Assembly (NCBI GenBank): GCA_028404615.1
Contig: JAOOBT010000001.1
Coordinates: 1-64,000 of the forward strand
Direction: 5' to 3'
Length of the DNA: 64,000 bases
Origin: Candidatus Pelagibacter sp.
Lineage (GTDB): Bacteria > Pseudomonadota > Alphaproteobacteria > Pelagibacterales > Pelagibacteraceae
Below are positions 43,315 through 50,954 of the stretch, piece after piece. The notes beneath the pieces were generated by a model, which saw only the letters and a list, made by a program, of their open reading frames with translations, did no database searches and was not told the origin of the DNA. Each line of letters opens with the position of its first letter. The first letter of the stretch is position 1. Both the position numbers and the translations under genes were made by a program.

Positions 43315-43803
43315 TTATTTAGGTTTTTTTTTAATAGATTGAGTTTGGAGTCTTCTCCATCTTTCTAAATTTGATTTTACTTTTGTATCAAAGTTGCCAA
43401 TTATTGAAGCGGCAAGAATACCTGCATTGAGAGCACCATCAATTGCAAGACATCCCACGGGAACACCTTTCGGCATTTGTGCCATAGATAGTAAACTATC
43501 AAGACCTTTTATTTTTTTAGTCTCCATAGGTACTCCTAGAACCGGTAAAGTGGTTAAAGAAGCAACCATGCCTGCTAAATGTGCAGCTCCGCCAGCCCCA
43601 GCAACAATCACACCAAAACCATTTTTTTCAGCTGTTTCTGCAAATTGAAACATTCGCTTTGGAGTCCGGTGGGCACTGACTATTAAAGTATGGTATTTTA
43701 CTTTTAGTAATTTGAGGATTTTTTCGCAGTCTTTCATTATGGAATAATCACTTTGAGAGCCCATAATGATAGCTACTTTGTTATTTTGTTTCTTAGTTTT
43801 CAC
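43315..43803 (-). CDS. purE: 5-(carboxyamino)imidazole ribonucleotide mutase
   Basis: This 162-residue class I PurE has IIMGSQSDYSIM (substrate loop), IVSAHRTPKRMF with the catalytic histidine, IVAGAGGAAHLAGMVASLTTLPVLGVP and LLSMAQMPKGVPVGCLAID. It converts N5-CAIR to CAIR and forms an operon with purK. The C-terminal basic tail (RRLQTQSIKKKPK) is longer than strictly needed. Confidence 0.96.
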   Translation of the reverse strand: MKTKKQNNKVAIIMGSQSDYSIMKDCEKILKLLKVKYHTLIVSAHRTPKRMFQFAETAEKNGFGVIVAGAGGAAHLAGMVASLTTLPVLGVPMETKKIKGLDSLLSMAQMPKGVPVGCLAIDGALNAGILAASIIGNFDTKVKSNLERWRRLQTQSIKKKPK

Positions 43804-43836
43804 AGATTAATTTAACAATTATGGCTCTAAAAACAA

Positions 43837-43858
43837 TGGCCTAATGTTCATTAGGCCA
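43837..43858 (-). terminator. intrinsic terminator downstream of the 39-residue ORF
   Basis: TGGCCTAAT and ATTAGGCCA form a perfect 9-bp stem around a 4-base loop. On the minus strand it is followed by TTGTTTTTAG, a usable T-tract. It lies 24 bases past the stop of the 39-residue minus-strand ORF and upstream of purE, so it would isolate purE from the region above. Confidence 0.75.
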
Positions 43859-43882
43859 CTAAATAATTATGGAGGTAAGATG

Positions 43883-44002
43883 TTAAGCTCTTGCTCTAAA
43901 AAGTAAAGCTTTTGGCGAGTTTTGAAGCTCAAATAAAGAAACTCTTTTTAATTTTCTAGTAGTTGATTTGTTTTTACTTTTTTTAAGTGCTTTAAATTTC
44001 AT
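43883..44002 (-). CDS. putative 39-residue basic peptide
   Basis: The gap between purE and ybgC (306 bases) holds this short frame: MKFKALKKSKNKSTTRKLKR, then a less charged tail ending LLFRARA. It is rich in Lys and Arg, and a good terminator follows on the same strand, which suggests that the region is transcribed as a separate short message. There is no clear ribosome binding site, and the rest of the gap shows nothing else. It could be a small nucleic-acid-binding protein, or part of a non-coding RNA. Confidence 0.45.
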   Translation of the reverse strand: MKFKALKKSKNKSTTRKLKRVSLFELQNSPKALLFRARA

Positions 44003-44109
44003 ATGTACTTTTTAGTTTATTTTTAGTGGTTTAAGTAATGCTAAAATTGCAAACTTGATTTGAATTTAGCGATAGATTTAGGCAAAGATTTGTCTGCTAT
44101 TGGTCAAAT

Positions 44110-44502
44110 TTATATTTTTTCTAATAAATCATTCGGAAGTTTACTAACAGACCCATTGCTGTCTATAACAGCTAATTCAACCTGTGCTGTTACTAGTGTT
44201 TCATTATCCCTAGAAACTTCTTGTAATAAGTTAAGTCTTACAGGTGATTTTTTTATAACCCTCGTTTTAACCTTTAGATGGTCCTCAAAATTTGCAGATT
44301 TTAAGTATTTAACATTGCATTCTCTGACCACAAAGATCGCATTAAATTGATCTCTTAACTGTCTATGGTTAAGTTTAAAATAATCATAAATCATCTCTGT
44401 TCGTGCTCGTTCAATAAAATGTAGATACCTGGCATAATAAACGATACCTCCGGCATCAGTATCCTCATAGTAAACTTTTGTTTTATAAATATGATCTGCC
44501 AT
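44110..44502 (-). CDS. ybgC: YbgC-family acyl-CoA thioesterase
   Basis: This hotdog-fold thioesterase has the signature VYYEDTDAGGIVYYARYLHFIERARTE with the catalytic aspartate, and FVVRECNVKYLKSANFEDHLKVKTRV. In other proteobacteria ybgC sits at the tol-pal locus and its product hydrolyses short or phospholipid-linked acyl-CoA; no tol genes are here. The ATG at 44502 (MADHIYKTKV) gives the usual short N-terminus; an ATG at 44520 adds six residues and cannot be excluded. Confidence 0.9.
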   Translation of the reverse strand: MADHIYKTKVYYEDTDAGGIVYYARYLHFIERARTEMIYDYFKLNHRQLRDQFNAIFVVRECNVKYLKSANFEDHLKVKTRVIKKSPVRLNLLQEVSRDNETLVTAQVELAVIDSNGSVSKLPNDLLEKI

Positions 44503-44611
44503 ATAATGAACAATAATCATTAAAGAGTTTTATTTCAACAAAGATAAATTTTTCTTTTTTTTGACTAATTTTTGCCAAGCAAAGCGCAGAATTTTTAATT
44601 AACTTTGATCC

Positions 44612-44815
44612 ATGAAAACATTATTTATTATATCTTTATTGCTTTTGTTAACAAACTGCGCTGGTGGAAACATGGCGAAAGTAAAAATTGGCAAACGTTG
44701 TACAGTTGCTGATGCTAGTCAATTACAAGAGTCTTCTTATGTTTGGGTAGTAAGCAAAGAAGCTCAGAAAGATTTTGACAAAAGAATTAATAAGTCAAAT
44801 TGTCTAGACAGCTAA
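44612..44815 (+). CDS. small predicted lipoprotein
   Basis: This 67-residue protein has a lipoprotein signal: MKTLFIISLLLLLTNCAGG, with the lipobox LTNC and lipid-bearing Cys at residue 16. The mature part is about 50 residues, polar, with two further cysteines (RCTVADA and SNCLDS) that may pair. No family is recognised. The gene is followed by a strong hairpin at 44844. Confidence 0.65.
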   Translation: MKTLFIISLLLLLTNCAGGNMAKVKIGKRCTVADASQLQESSYVWVVSKEAQKDFDKRINKSNCLDS

Positions 44816-44843
44816 ATAGTTATTTAAAATACAAATATTTATG

Positions 44844-44875
44844 ATAATAAGGGGTATGAATATACCCCTTATTAT
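44844..44875 (+). promoter_or_regulatory. long perfect hairpin overlapping the start of the 53-residue ORF
   Basis: ATAATAAGGGGTAT and ATACCCCTTATTAT form an uninterrupted 14-bp stem with a GAAT loop, about 30 bases after the lipoprotein stop. The ribosome-binding-like AAGGGG and the ATG at 44856 of the next small frame lie in the stem and loop. It may terminate the lipoprotein transcript (only a modest T-rich tail follows) or block translation of the next frame until opened. Confidence 0.65.
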
Positions 44876-45017
44876 TGCTTGTATCGTAATTATATTAGCT
44901 CTAATTATTCTTCCTTTAATTATCTCCTACAAAGCTGAAAAAAAAAATAAAAATGAGTGGGATAAAATAAAAGAATATGGAAATAAAATTAACAAACAAA
45001 CTGGAGAAAAATATTAA
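44856..45017 (+). CDS. putative 53-residue membrane-anchored peptide
   Basis: It reads MNIPLIIACIVIILALIILP, a single hydrophobic segment of about 23 residues, followed by a charged tail (YKAEKKNKNEWDKIKEYGNK). Its initiation region is buried in a strong hairpin. It ends 8 bases before the MBL hydrolase start. The membrane segment plus basic tail pattern is typical of real short proteins, but there is no homologue I can name. Confidence 0.5.
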   Translation: MNIPLIIACIVIILALIILPLIISYKAEKKNKNEWDKIKEYGNKINKQTGEKY

Positions 45018-45025
45018 TAGAAATA

Positions 45026-46111
45026 ATGAAAAAATTATCGTGGTTTCTGTTAATTATTCTTTTTTTTAATTTAGAACTTATTGCAATGGATCAGAAACCC
45101 TACCACCACATTTATAAAAATGGAGAGTTATTTGCTTTTAGAAACCTAGAGGGAGGTCCAAAAAGAGATCCTAATTTTAAATGGGATTGGAAAGTTTTTA
45201 GAGAAGAGAAGAAGAAACTTAAGATCAATTATCCACCCGAACATGTAATTGATAAGCAAATAGTTTTAAAAAATCTTGAAAAATATAAATCGGACTCTTA
45301 TGTGATGTGGCTTGATCATGCGAGCTTTATAATTAAACTCGGAAATACTACAATTATTACAGATCCTGTTTTTGAAAAAAATTATGGCCCTATGATATTT
45401 GGTCCTAAAAAATACATAGAGTCTCCTTTAACTCTTAAAGAACTTCCCAAAATAGATATATTTTTACTGACACACAATCATTATGATCACATGAGTATCC
45501 GTACGATAAAGAACTTTCCTTATAAGAATGCCAGAGTTCTTGTGCCTCTTAAGCTTGGGAAATATTTCACAAAAAATGGATATAAAAAAGACAATGTTAA
45601 AGAAATGGATTGGTTTGATAAAATTATTATTAATGATGAAATCTCAATTACAATGCTTCCAAGTCAACATTGGTCCAAGCGTTGGATTTGGGGAGATGGA
45701 AATACAAATAGATCACTTTGGGGGAGTTTTTTAATTGAATACAAAGATAAAAAAATCTTTTTTGCTTGTGATACCGGACCAGCACCATTTTATAAGGAAT
45801 TAGGAAAAAAATTTGGTCCTATCGATTTAGGTTTTGGAAATTTGGGTGCCTATAATTTCTATCCTATTGTTCCGGTCAAAGATAAATCTACAGCTCACGC
45901 TAACCCTGAAGAACTTTTATCTTTAATGAAAGACTTAGAGGTAAAAAAGGTTATAGGAATGCATTGGGGTACAGCAATATTAAGTTTGGAACCAATTTGG
46001 GAACCTCCTGTAAGGTTTAAAGAAAATGCTGAAAAGTTCGGCTTCAAAAAAGAAGAAGCAATTATATTTAAAATTGGTGAAATTAAAAAATTAGAAGATC
46101 TTATTAACTAA
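45026..46111 (+). CDS. exported MBL-fold metal-dependent hydrolase (NAPE-PLD-like)
   Basis: This 361-residue protein starts with a signal-like hydrophobic stretch (MKKLSWFLLIILFFNLELIA). The metallo-beta-lactamase motif THNHYDHMS is in the middle, with VMWLDHASFIIKLGNTTIITDPVF before it. SQHWSKRWIWGDGNTNRSLWGSF, FFACDTGPAP and GMHWGT supply further metal ligands. The SLWGSF and RxxxD pattern fits the UlaG/NAPE-PLD subgroup that cleaves phosphodiesters such as N-acyl-phosphatidylethanolamines. The actual substrate is unknown. Confidence 0.88.
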   Translation: MKKLSWFLLIILFFNLELIAMDQKPYHHIYKNGELFAFRNLEGGPKRDPNFKWDWKVFREEKKKLKINYPPEHVIDKQIVLKNLEKYKSDSYVMWLDHASFIIKLGNTTIITDPVFEKNYGPMIFGPKKYIESPLTLKELPKIDIFLLTHNHYDHMSIRTIKNFPYKNARVLVPLKLGKYFTKNGYKKDNVKEMDWFDKIIINDEISITMLPSQHWSKRWIWGDGNTNRSLWGSFLIEYKDKKIFFACDTGPAPFYKELGKKFGPIDLGFGNLGAYNFYPIVPVKDKSTAHANPEELLSLMKDLEVKKVIGMHWGTAILSLEPIWEPPVRFKENAEKFGFKKEEAIIFKIGEIKKLEDLIN

Positions 46112-47312
46112 CTTTTCTTTTATTTCTCTCGCTATCTAATAATTTTGTTAATGCATCCACCATTACGTCTGAGGCTTTAAATATTTCATTTGGTTGAAAC
46201 TCGTGAGTTGTGTGATTTTCAGGATCGGTTTTATCTTCAATTATTATTCCCTCATCTGGTGAATTATTTTTGATATAAATTAAAATTAACCAATCGGCTT
46301 CTATTGCGTCATCCCATTTAATATAAATTTCTCCTGTCTCAAATCTTTTATCGATACATCTGATAATACTTAAATATTTTGGGATATATTTTTTATTTAA
46401 CTGAAAGCACAAGCTGTGGGCTGATCGATAAAAACTTTCAAGAGCGTATTCAATTTTTTCTCTTTCTTCATTATAAACTCTCTCTTTTTCTAATAATGTT
46501 GCTTTATCATCAGTCTCCTCTACTTTGATTCCTAAACTTGCAACCCTTTCTCTGATTGCCTCATTTATTTTTTGCTCTCTGATTAATTTGTATTTTTCTT
46601 TAATTTTATCTATACGTTGTTGAACTTCTTCATAAGACTCTCTTTGTTGGCTTAAAACATATTTTTCAAGATTTTTGATTTCTAATTCTTCTCTTTTTCT
46701 AAAAAGGTCAATTTTTTTCTCAAGTTTGATTTGCTCTAAGAATTGCCTTTGCTTCTCAGCTCTCTCTTTTCTAAGTTCAGCTTGTTCTAATTTAATGAAT
46801 CTTTGTAAGTCTAATCTTCTTTCTCTTTCTAATTTCTGCTCTTCTTTAAGTTCGGTTCTTTTTGCCTCTAAAGCTAATTTTTCTTGCTCTAATAGTCTTT
46901 TTTGAGCATCTTTTTTTTCTTGCTCCATAAGCTTTAGTTTCATTTTTTTTTGCTTTTCTCTCTCTTCTAGAATTATTTTTTTTAATCCAGAAACTTTATT
47001 AGATATGCCTGTAAAAAAACCCTGCAAAGTTTGATCTATATTTATACTTAACCTAAATATAGATTTAACTTTATCATTCAGTTTTAATAGACTTGATACT
47101 ATGGCTCTAGTTTTTTGAGTATTTTTTTTTAGTTTCTTAAATTTTACTTTAACATTACGTCTTTGTCTTTTCTTTATCTGTTTTTTTGATTTTTTTCTTT
47201 TTTTTATTTTCTTACTTTTTGTTTTTTTTCTTTTATTTTTAACTCTTTGAATTAAAGATTTTTTTGATTTCTTTCTCTTAACCTTGACAGGTTTTTTTTT
47301 CTTCTTTTTCAT
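46104..47312 (-). CDS. lysine-rich N-terminus, long coiled coil and C-terminal domain; unknown function
   Basis: This 402-residue protein has three parts. Residues 1-70 are extremely basic, with Lys and Arg making up well over half. Residues 85-270 are a long charged helix rich in Glu, Lys, Gln, Arg and Leu, predicted coiled coil. Residues 285-400 are a mixed, apparently globular domain (AHSLCFQLNKKYIPKYLSIIRC, EADWLILIYIKNN, EFQPNEIFKASDVMVDALTKLL). No signal peptide or membrane segment. I do not recognise it. The basic tail suggests nucleic acid or acidic-polymer binding. It converges with the MBL gene, overlapping 8 bases. Confidence 0.75.
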   Translation of the reverse strand: MKKKKKKPVKVKRKKSKKSLIQRVKNKRKKTKSKKIKKRKKSKKQIKKRQRRNVKVKFKKLKKNTQKTRAIVSSLLKLNDKVKSIFRLSINIDQTLQGFFTGISNKVSGLKKIILEEREKQKKMKLKLMEQEKKDAQKRLLEQEKLALEAKRTELKEEQKLERERRLDLQRFIKLEQAELRKERAEKQRQFLEQIKLEKKIDLFRKREELEIKNLEKYVLSQQRESYEEVQQRIDKIKEKYKLIREQKINEAIRERVASLGIKVEETDDKATLLEKERVYNEEREKIEYALESFYRSAHSLCFQLNKKYIPKYLSIIRCIDKRFETGEIYIKWDDAIEADWLILIYIKNNSPDEGIIIEDKTDPENHTTHEFQPNEIFKASDVMVDALTKLLDSERNKRKVS

Positions 47313-47338
47313 GCTAGCTCTTAATTAAATAGCACTTT

Positions 47339-48544
47339 TTATAAATATATATAGTCTCTTGTACGGTGGGCTGATTGAAAATTCTTAACAATTTGTAATT
47401 GAAAAACGACTAGATCTCTATATCTAAACGCTGCTGCGCAACTAGCCATATAAAATTCCCACATTTTTACAAATTTTTCATCAAATAGATCTTTCACCTC
47501 TTTTTTCTTTTCTAAAAATCTCTCCAACCAACTTTCTAGTGTTTTGTCATAATGTCTTATTAATGTTTCTGTATCTGCAACGATTAAACCCGTTTTTTCA
47601 ATGGGATTAATTATTTGGCTGAAAGAAGGACAAATACCTCCAGGGAATATGTACTTCTGTATAAATTTATTTGGTGCTGAAGGTTTGTCTACTACACCTA
47701 TAGTATGTAATAAAAATATCCCATCATCTTTTAGAAGTTTATTCATTGATTTAAAAAAGGTGTTGTAAAATTTTCTACCAACATGTTCAAACATCCCTAC
47801 AGAAAAAATTCGATCATATTTACCTTTTACCTCTCTATAGTCAATAAGTTGAAATTTTACTTGGTTGTCTAAGTTAAGTTCTTTAGCTTTACGTTTACAA
47901 TATTCTATTTGGTTTTTACTTAAAGAAATTCCAGTCACTTCACATCTTTTTTGTTTTGCAATTTCAAAGGCCATTCCTCCCCAACCACAGCCGACTTCTA
48001 AAATTTTTTGACCTTCTTTAATATCTAGTTTTTTAACAATATGATCTATTTTATTTTGTTGCGCCTCCTCCAAAGTTTTAGTGTCATTTTTCCAATATGC
48101 GCATGAGTATAACCTGTGAGTTTTATCTAAAAAAATATCATACAATTTTTCGCCTCTTTCTCCACCAATGTCATAATGATGTTCCACATTTTTTTTCGAT
48201 TTTCCTGGTAAGTTAAAATTCGTTATTGTCCTCCAAGCTTGATATATTTTTTTAGTAATAAGACTTGTTGTTGAAATTTCACCGCGACCTAAATTTTTAA
48301 TAAGCTCCATCAAAAAATCTTTCATCGATGCATTTTCGATTTCAATTTCATTTCTCATATAGGCTTCTGGAAATTCAAGTTCTGGATCTAACAATAATTT
48401 CCAATTTAAGTCTTCTTTAAGCAATTTAACCATTATTGGTTTGTCTAATCTTGGATTTCCACAAATGTACTTCTGACCTTTTGCGTCAATTAAAATTATT
48501 CCTCCTTCTTTAAAAATTTTTGAAAATATTCGAGCTAAAATCAT
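47339..48544 (-). CDS. cfa: cyclopropane-fatty-acyl-phospholipid synthase family methyltransferase
   Basis: This 401-residue SAM-dependent enzyme matches the Cfa family: HHYDIGGERGEKLYDIFLDKTHRLYSCAYW with the lipid-proximal HYD motif, LEVGCGWGGMAFEIAKQ (SAM site), GISLSKNQIEYCKRKA, YDRIFSVGMFEHVGRKFYNTFF and FIQKYIFPGGICPSF. It would add a methylene to unsaturated phospholipid acyl chains in the membrane. It lies 3 bases after a DapA-family gene on the same strand. Confidence 0.92.
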   Translation of the reverse strand: MILARIFSKIFKEGGIILIDAKGQKYICGNPRLDKPIMVKLLKEDLNWKLLLDPELEFPEAYMRNEIEIENASMKDFLMELIKNLGRGEISTTSLITKKIYQAWRTITNFNLPGKSKKNVEHHYDIGGERGEKLYDIFLDKTHRLYSCAYWKNDTKTLEEAQQNKIDHIVKKLDIKEGQKILEVGCGWGGMAFEIAKQKRCEVTGISLSKNQIEYCKRKAKELNLDNQVKFQLIDYREVKGKYDRIFSVGMFEHVGRKFYNTFFKSMNKLLKDDGIFLLHTIGVVDKPSAPNKFIQKYIFPGGICPSFSQIINPIEKTGLIVADTETLIRHYDKTLESWLERFLEKKKEVKDLFDEKFVKMWEFYMASCAAAFRYRDLVVFQLQIVKNFQSAHRTRDYIYL

Positions 48545-48547
48545 GTT

Positions 48548-49432
48548 TTATGCTGCCAAGTTTTTTTCTGATACAAACTCTAATTTATTTAATTTTTCCT
48601 CTAGTTCCTTTTTTTTGTCTTGAGACAGGAGAACTAATGGTGGTAAAATATTTTTAAAATTATCATCTTTAGTCGATAGAAAACTATGAAGAGCTGAAAT
48701 CAGATTATATTGATCAAAAGTTTCTCTAACATTAATAAGTTTTTCATTTTTAGATTGTGGAACTTTATTTTCAAAATCATCAAAAACTTTTCTAGCTAAA
48801 GAATGAGTAACATTAGTTACTGCTGATATACAACCTGAACATCCAATTTCTAAACCCCGAAGAAGTTTTGCTTCCGATCCTGGGAACATTAAAAAATTTG
48901 GTAATTTTAAGCTTTCAAATAAATTGTAGCTTGAGTCTTTGCATCCAATTATATTATTAGGGAAAGATTTCACAAGTCTTATCACCATTTCTTCAGAAAA
49001 TTTGTAACCACTTAACTTTTCAAAATTATAGAGAATAATTTTTACCTTAGGAAGTGCATTAATTAATCCTGAGTAAAAATTAAAAACACCTTCATCTGTA
49101 TTCCCTCTATAATATGCTGGGGGCATTATTAAAAATTCTCTAAAATCATATTCCATAGCATAACTAATTAAATTCTGATGTTCATTTAGCGAATTATTTC
49201 CAACACCTAAAAAAAATTGTTTTTTTAATTTATGATTAGCAATTCTAGTAATGAGTTCTTTCTTTTCATTTGTTGAAATTAATTGACTTTGTCCTGTAGA
49301 GCCAAAAAAGAAAATTCCGTGTAGACCATTTTGAATAGCCTGAGTTGCATGATTAATTGTTGCATCAATATTTAACGTTCTATCCGTATTCAGAACACTT
49401 AATCCTGCTGCGTAAACTCCTTTTTTAATCAT
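48548..49432 (-). CDS. dihydrodipicolinate synthase/N-acetylneuraminate lyase family protein
   Basis: This 294-residue TIM-barrel lyase has the pyruvate-binding segment FFFGSTGQSQLIS (usually GTTGE), IMPPAYYRGN, IILYNFEKLSGYKF with the catalytic tyrosine, and the Schiff-base lysine in IIGCKDSSYNLFESL. GSEAKLLRGLEIGCSGCISAVTN completes the barrel. It differs enough from DapA that lysine synthesis is not certain; it may be an aldolase for another 2-oxo acid. It shares a transcript with the downstream Cfa gene. Confidence 0.87.
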   Translation of the reverse strand: MIKKGVYAAGLSVLNTDRTLNIDATINHATQAIQNGLHGIFFFGSTGQSQLISTNEKKELITRIANHKLKKQFFLGVGNNSLNEHQNLISYAMEYDFREFLIMPPAYYRGNTDEGVFNFYSGLINALPKVKIILYNFEKLSGYKFSEEMVIRLVKSFPNNIIGCKDSSYNLFESLKLPNFLMFPGSEAKLLRGLEIGCSGCISAVTNVTHSLARKVFDDFENKVPQSKNEKLINVRETFDQYNLISALHSFLSTKDDNFKNILPPLVLLSQDKKKELEEKLNKLEFVSEKNLAA

Positions 49433-49478
49433 AATCTTACCTAAATTATTTAATCTAAGTTATATTAATAAAATTAAA

Positions 49479-50432
49479 ATGAAAGTTTTAGTAATTCAAC
49501 CAAAAATTGGAATGGGAGATATGGTTATTTATTTGCCGTATATTCATGCTATTTCAAAAAAATATCGAACTCCAGTGTCAATTTTAGTGAAAGAAAATAC
49601 TCGTGCTGATCAATTATTATCTGAAGATAAACATATTAGAGAAATAATATTATTAAATCGCACAAAGAACAATTCTGGGATACATGATGGTCTATCAGGG
49701 TTCTTTAAATTAGCTGCGGAGCTAAAATTAAAAAAATTTGATAAAGTTTTCATTTTTAATAGCTCTATAAGATATTTATTAATTTCAAAATTAGCTGGAA
49801 TAAAAAATATTTCTCAGTATCCATTGTTTAGAAAAAAAGATAATATAGTAACATCTGCCAAAATTTTTACAGAAAATGAATTAGGTGAAATAGTATCAAC
49901 TCAACCAAGACTTAATATTAATGAAGACAAAGATAATATTAAACAAAGATTTTCAAAAGAATTTAAGCACATATGTGTGGGTATTTCTGCTAGTGGTCAT
50001 ACAAAAAGATGGGATATTAAAAATTTTGTGAAGCTTTGTATAAGTATTAATGCAAAAACACCCTCAAAATTTTATTTAGCTGCAGGCAATAATGATAAAA
50101 GTTTAATTGATCAATTGATAAATTCTGAAATAGGCAAAAATTGTGAGTCTTTTCAAAATCTAAAAATTAAAGATACATTACCGATAATAAAAAATTGTAA
50201 TCTATATGTTGGTAATGATACTGGTTGGTTACACATTTCTTCAGCATTGAATATAAAATGTTTAGCATTGTTTATGGATAGTCCTGTACAAGCTTACGGA
50301 AAATACTCAAAAAATATAAGCGTTATAGTACCAGAGGGTGAAACGGAAGAGACTACGATACATGATACTTTGGGAGCAGATAAGATTTCTTTTGAAAAAG
50401 TTTTATACAAATCCTTAGAGCTACTTGATTAA
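49479..50432 (+). CDS. glycosyltransferase family 9 (heptosyltransferase-like)
   Basis: This 317-residue GT-B enzyme has the N-terminal motif VIQPKIGMGDMVIYLPYIHAI, typical of ADP-heptose:LPS heptosyltransferases, and the C-terminal donor-site motif YVGNDTGWLHISSALNIKCLALF (usually NDSGxxHLAAAL). VGISASGHTKRWDIKNFVKL corresponds to the GAxxxxKRWP segment. It likely adds a sugar to the LPS core, consistent with the Kdo and Lpt genes elsewhere in the window. Donor and acceptor are not known. Confidence 0.88.
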   Translation: MKVLVIQPKIGMGDMVIYLPYIHAISKKYRTPVSILVKENTRADQLLSEDKHIREIILLNRTKNNSGIHDGLSGFFKLAAELKLKKFDKVFIFNSSIRYLLISKLAGIKNISQYPLFRKKDNIVTSAKIFTENELGEIVSTQPRLNINEDKDNIKQRFSKEFKHICVGISASGHTKRWDIKNFVKLCISINAKTPSKFYLAAGNNDKSLIDQLINSEIGKNCESFQNLKIKDTLPIIKNCNLYVGNDTGWLHISSALNIKCLALFMDSPVQAYGKYSKNISVIVPEGETEETTIHDTLGADKISFEKVLYKSLELLD

Positions 50433-50941
50433 CTAAAGTCAGTTTTGATTATTTTTTCCTTAGCTTCATTAACGAGTTGACTTAATCTCTCAGTTTTGAC
50501 GTCTCTATTCATATCAGGGTGTATTTTTTTCTGAAGTTGATTTGCAGCTTTTAAAACTTCCTCTTTGCTCACACCTTTCTTTAATCCTAGTAGTTTGTAA
50601 GCCTCATCTGTAGTCACACTAGAAGAACCTTGAGTTTGTCCAAATTGTCCTTGGGAAAACCTTCCAGCATTGTTTTTCATGAACTGGATTAATCTATATA
50701 ATTGATAAAATTGCAGTGCGGTGAATCCTTTGATCTTAAGTCCGGAAAGCAAGATCAACCACATAGGGAGACTAAAAATGAATTTACCACCTATTGTAAA
50801 TAGAACAGCTAGAATTAAAGATATGTATATTGCAATTTTTTTTATCGTAGTAGCTATCTTTTTTGAACTAGCTCTAGCGAACCAATTTAGAAAAAGGTAG
50901 ATTACGACGAAAATGATAATTCCCAACAAAAAAAAATTCAT
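50429..50941 (-). CDS. membrane-anchored DnaJ-domain protein
   Basis: This 170-residue protein has an N-terminal membrane segment (about residues 3-20) and a further hydrophobic stretch (about 36-68), then a C-terminal J domain. The domain starts TTDEAYKLLGLKKGVSKEEVLKAANQLQKK and keeps the HPD tripeptide at residues 141-143 (KKIHPDMNRD), needed to stimulate Hsp70 ATPase. The layout (membrane anchor, then J domain at the end) recalls mitochondrial Tim14/Pam18 and its alphaproteobacterial relatives. It is divergent from the oligopeptidase. Confidence 0.87.
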   Translation of the reverse strand: MNFFLLGIIIFVVIYLFLNWFARASSKKIATTIKKIAIYISLILAVLFTIGGKFIFSLPMWLILLSGLKIKGFTALQFYQLYRLIQFMKNNAGRFSQGQFGQTQGSSSVTTDEAYKLLGLKKGVSKEEVLKAANQLQKKIHPDMNRDVKTERLSQLVNEAKEKIIKTDFS

Positions 50942-50954
50942 ATAATTTCCTATT

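Noticed and set aside
44060..44350. 96-residue plus-strand frame opposite ybgC
   Set aside because: It is antisense to a gene with a clear thioesterase signature and has no ribosome binding site.
46675..46905. 76-residue plus-strand frame opposite the coiled-coil gene
   Set aside because: The Ser/Leu/Phe-rich translation mirrors the Glu/Lys-rich coiled coil on the other strand and has no independent support.
47100..47320. Dense A/T homopolymers suggesting a repeat or assembly artefact at the lysine-rich tail
   Set aside because: The codons mix AAA and AAG with Arg and Val codons and stay in frame into a long coiled coil, so this is a coding tail rather than a simple repeat.
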